Positions 5,082 to 6,157 of a DNA stretch of 6,157 nucleotides are shown in pieces. Position 1 is the stretch's first letter. Every line of letters starts with the position of its first letter. The notes below the pieces were generated by a model, which saw only the letters and a program-made list of their open reading frames with translations, had not been told where the DNA came from and ran no database searches. The position numbers and the translations under genes were made by a program. The DNA comes from Dehalococcoidia bacterium (lineage in GTDB: Bacteria; Chloroflexota; Dehalococcoidia; JACVQG01; JAHKAY01): assembly GCA_030744635.1 (NCBI GenBank), contig JASLQE010000283.1, forward strand, positions 1-6,157, in the 5' to 3' direction.

Positions 5082-6157
5082 CTATCTTACAAATACGGTC
5101 TTATTCTCGGTAAAGGCCCAGCTCGCAGGCTCCGTCGTTGCACCTCTGAGAGCATCAATCCACAGGGTTTCACCGTCAGGCATCATAATAATAATGACCC
5201 CGTTAAAACCAAAGCCATACGGAACGCTGGTTTGGAAGCCGTAGATATGTCCATCCGGGATGATGTCCCGAAAATCCCGGTTTAGAAGACATTGGCTTTC
5301 CAGTAGGAACTCATATTTGCCGTACCTTAGATTCGGAATGGAGTTCCCGACAGAGAGAACGGCGTGGTCGGGGCGGATGCTCGAGCGGACCAAGGCAAGA
5401 TGTGGGTCCTCAGGATAGGTATCGTTGACACCGGACAGAAACCAGTTGCCTTGAGCTGTTCTAGGCAGGTTCTGAAAATTGGAACCACAAGACAGTGTCT
5501 CTCCTTCCACCTTGTCGCGCTCAACCAGAGCCACCAGTTGGTCGAGTACCGGCCCCTCCTCGTAGTAAAGCAGTGGACAAACTGCATTCAGGGCCCTACT
5601 GTTCCCCCACCGCTGGGGGTTAGCCACACCTTTCTGACTACGACGCTGGTCGTAAACACCAAAATCCCAGGCCCAAATGCCGGGGTTTCCTCCTGTGGTT
5701 CCGAGGACTTCCCCTGCCGTTACCTGGATACCAACTTCTTGCGTCTAAACACGGTAGGTCTCACCTCCAGTGGAGTATTCGCTGTTCAACCTCCAGTCCT
5801 CGTAAGAAGAAGTATCTCCAAAGAGGTCTGCCGAGAGGGAGCTGATGTGGCCGAACACGATAGTGATATCCTCGCAAGATTTCAGAGTCATGCTGTAGTC
5901 CGTGAAGCCAGCGGTGACGTGCTCATCGGCTAGTACCCTTGTGACTGTCAGGTTTCCTGGTGAATACAGCGTGGCGATGTCCGTTACCCCACTGGAATCC
6001 GGGTTGGCGAGGTAGAAATAGATGTGGTCGGCGGGAAAGACGTGTCCTGGTGGGTTTATATTCCCAAGGGTTACTATATGGTCGATACTGCCAAAATTCG
6101 TCGGCGAGACTGTGAAAACAGGCTTTGAGTCACAAGCCAGGATTTCTATTTCGGGCC
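5082..6157 (-). pseudogene. M23-like (LytM-fold) extracellular protein, interrupted by an amber codon; 5' end outside window
   Basis: A single minus-strand frame of about 357 codons, entering from the right edge and ending with TAG at 5082-5084, with one internal TAG at 5745-5747. Counting from the edge, LGNINPPGHVFPADHIYFYL (30-49) carries the DHIYF block of M23-like domains. VFGHISSLS (100-108) resembles the GHL/GHIS strand, VTAGEVLGTTGG (145-156) the VxAGexxGxxG turn, and WDFGVYD (163-169) takes the place of the catalytic HxH strand, so peptidase activity is doubtful. The C-terminal part, with the phrases SIRPDHAVLSVGN and VIIIMMPDGETLWIDA, I do not recognise. No signal peptide can be seen because the start is missing. 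A restart at the GTG at 5627 has no ribosome binding site. The fold call is from motif recognition only. Confidence 0.5.
5745..5747 (-). other. In-frame amber codon within the M23-like frame
   Basis: TAG on the minus strand, between GGETYRV and TQEVGIQV. The M23-like motifs continue in the same frame on both sides, so this is a point nonsense change (or sequencing error) rather than a gene boundary. I saw no structure after it that suggests programmed read-through. Confidence 0.7.

Noticed and set aside
5745..5747. Amber codon as pyrrolysine
   Set aside because: No pyl genes or read-through structure are visible, and the neighbouring region is full of decaying genes; a plain nonsense mutation is simpler.
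5364..5933. Plus-strand 189-codon frame antisense to the M23-like frame
   Set aside because: Although longer than either minus-strand piece, its translation has no motifs or start site, while the minus strand carries M23-like blocks across the amber codon.
6086..6106. Bases resembling the IS end (CCAAAATTCG) near the right edge
   Set aside because: It lies within the continuous M23-like frame, matches only about ten bases and lacks the CGGACAGGTGG core.
1..6157. CRISPR array, rRNA or riboswitch
   Set aside because: No regularly spaced repeats, no rRNA-like sequence and no leader long enough for a riboswitch before any gene here.

Overview
The window is about 6.2 kb of moderately GC-rich bacterial DNA with near-consensus sigma-70 type promoters, Shine-Dalgarno sites and a CCA-encoding tRNA gene. 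Three things lead me to suspect an anaerobe, perhaps of the Chloroflexota/Dehalococcoidia type: a class I (Bzd-type) benzoyl-CoA reductase-like gene pair, a CoA-binding protein of the YccU kind, and a decayed extracellular M23-like protein. No marker gene is present, so this assignment is only a guess.

Left block (5-1353, minus strand): a two-gene operon of a CoA-binding (Rossmann) protein followed by a six-helix cation diffusion facilitator. The genes overlap by 37 bases. A TTGACC-N17-TATAAT promoter lies just upstream, and a strong hairpin abuts the ribosome binding site of the transporter. Back to back with it, a TTGACA-N18-TATACT promoter drives tRNA-Ile(GAT) on the plus strand (1440-1516).

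Middle scar (1517-2281): no intact gene. It holds a TPR-like remnant and a 98-codon minus-strand fragment of unknown family. That fragment is cut at 2070/2071 by the left end of an IS3-family element, whose orfA survives for only about 12 codons. An 11-bp copy of the tRNA 3' end lies at 2255-2265, 748 bp downstream of the original and in the same orientation. It could be an old attachment-site scar, though chance is not excluded.

Central operon (2282-4785, minus strand): two tightly coupled genes whose products look like the two catalytic, [4Fe-4S]-carrying subunits of an ATP-dependent benzoyl-CoA reductase or related 2-hydroxyacyl-CoA dehydratase (BzdN then BzdO). The activator ATPase (BzdP/BzdQ) that such an enzyme needs is not downstream, where the known bzdNOPQ order would put it. 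The IS remnant is there instead. A second, diverged copy of the same IS left end lies just upstream of bzdN (4868-4931), so the gene pair is bracketed by IS ends in direct orientation.

Right block (5082-6157, minus strand): a long reading frame that runs off the window edge and resembles M23 (LytM-like) peptidase-fold extracellular proteins. It is continuous on both sides of a single in-frame amber TAG at 5745-5747. It is most likely a pseudogene or carries a recent nonsense mutation.

Overall, a stable housekeeping block (tRNA, CoA-binding protein, metal transporter) sits beside a rearranged accessory region in which a reductase gene pair has survived between transposon relics and decaying genes.
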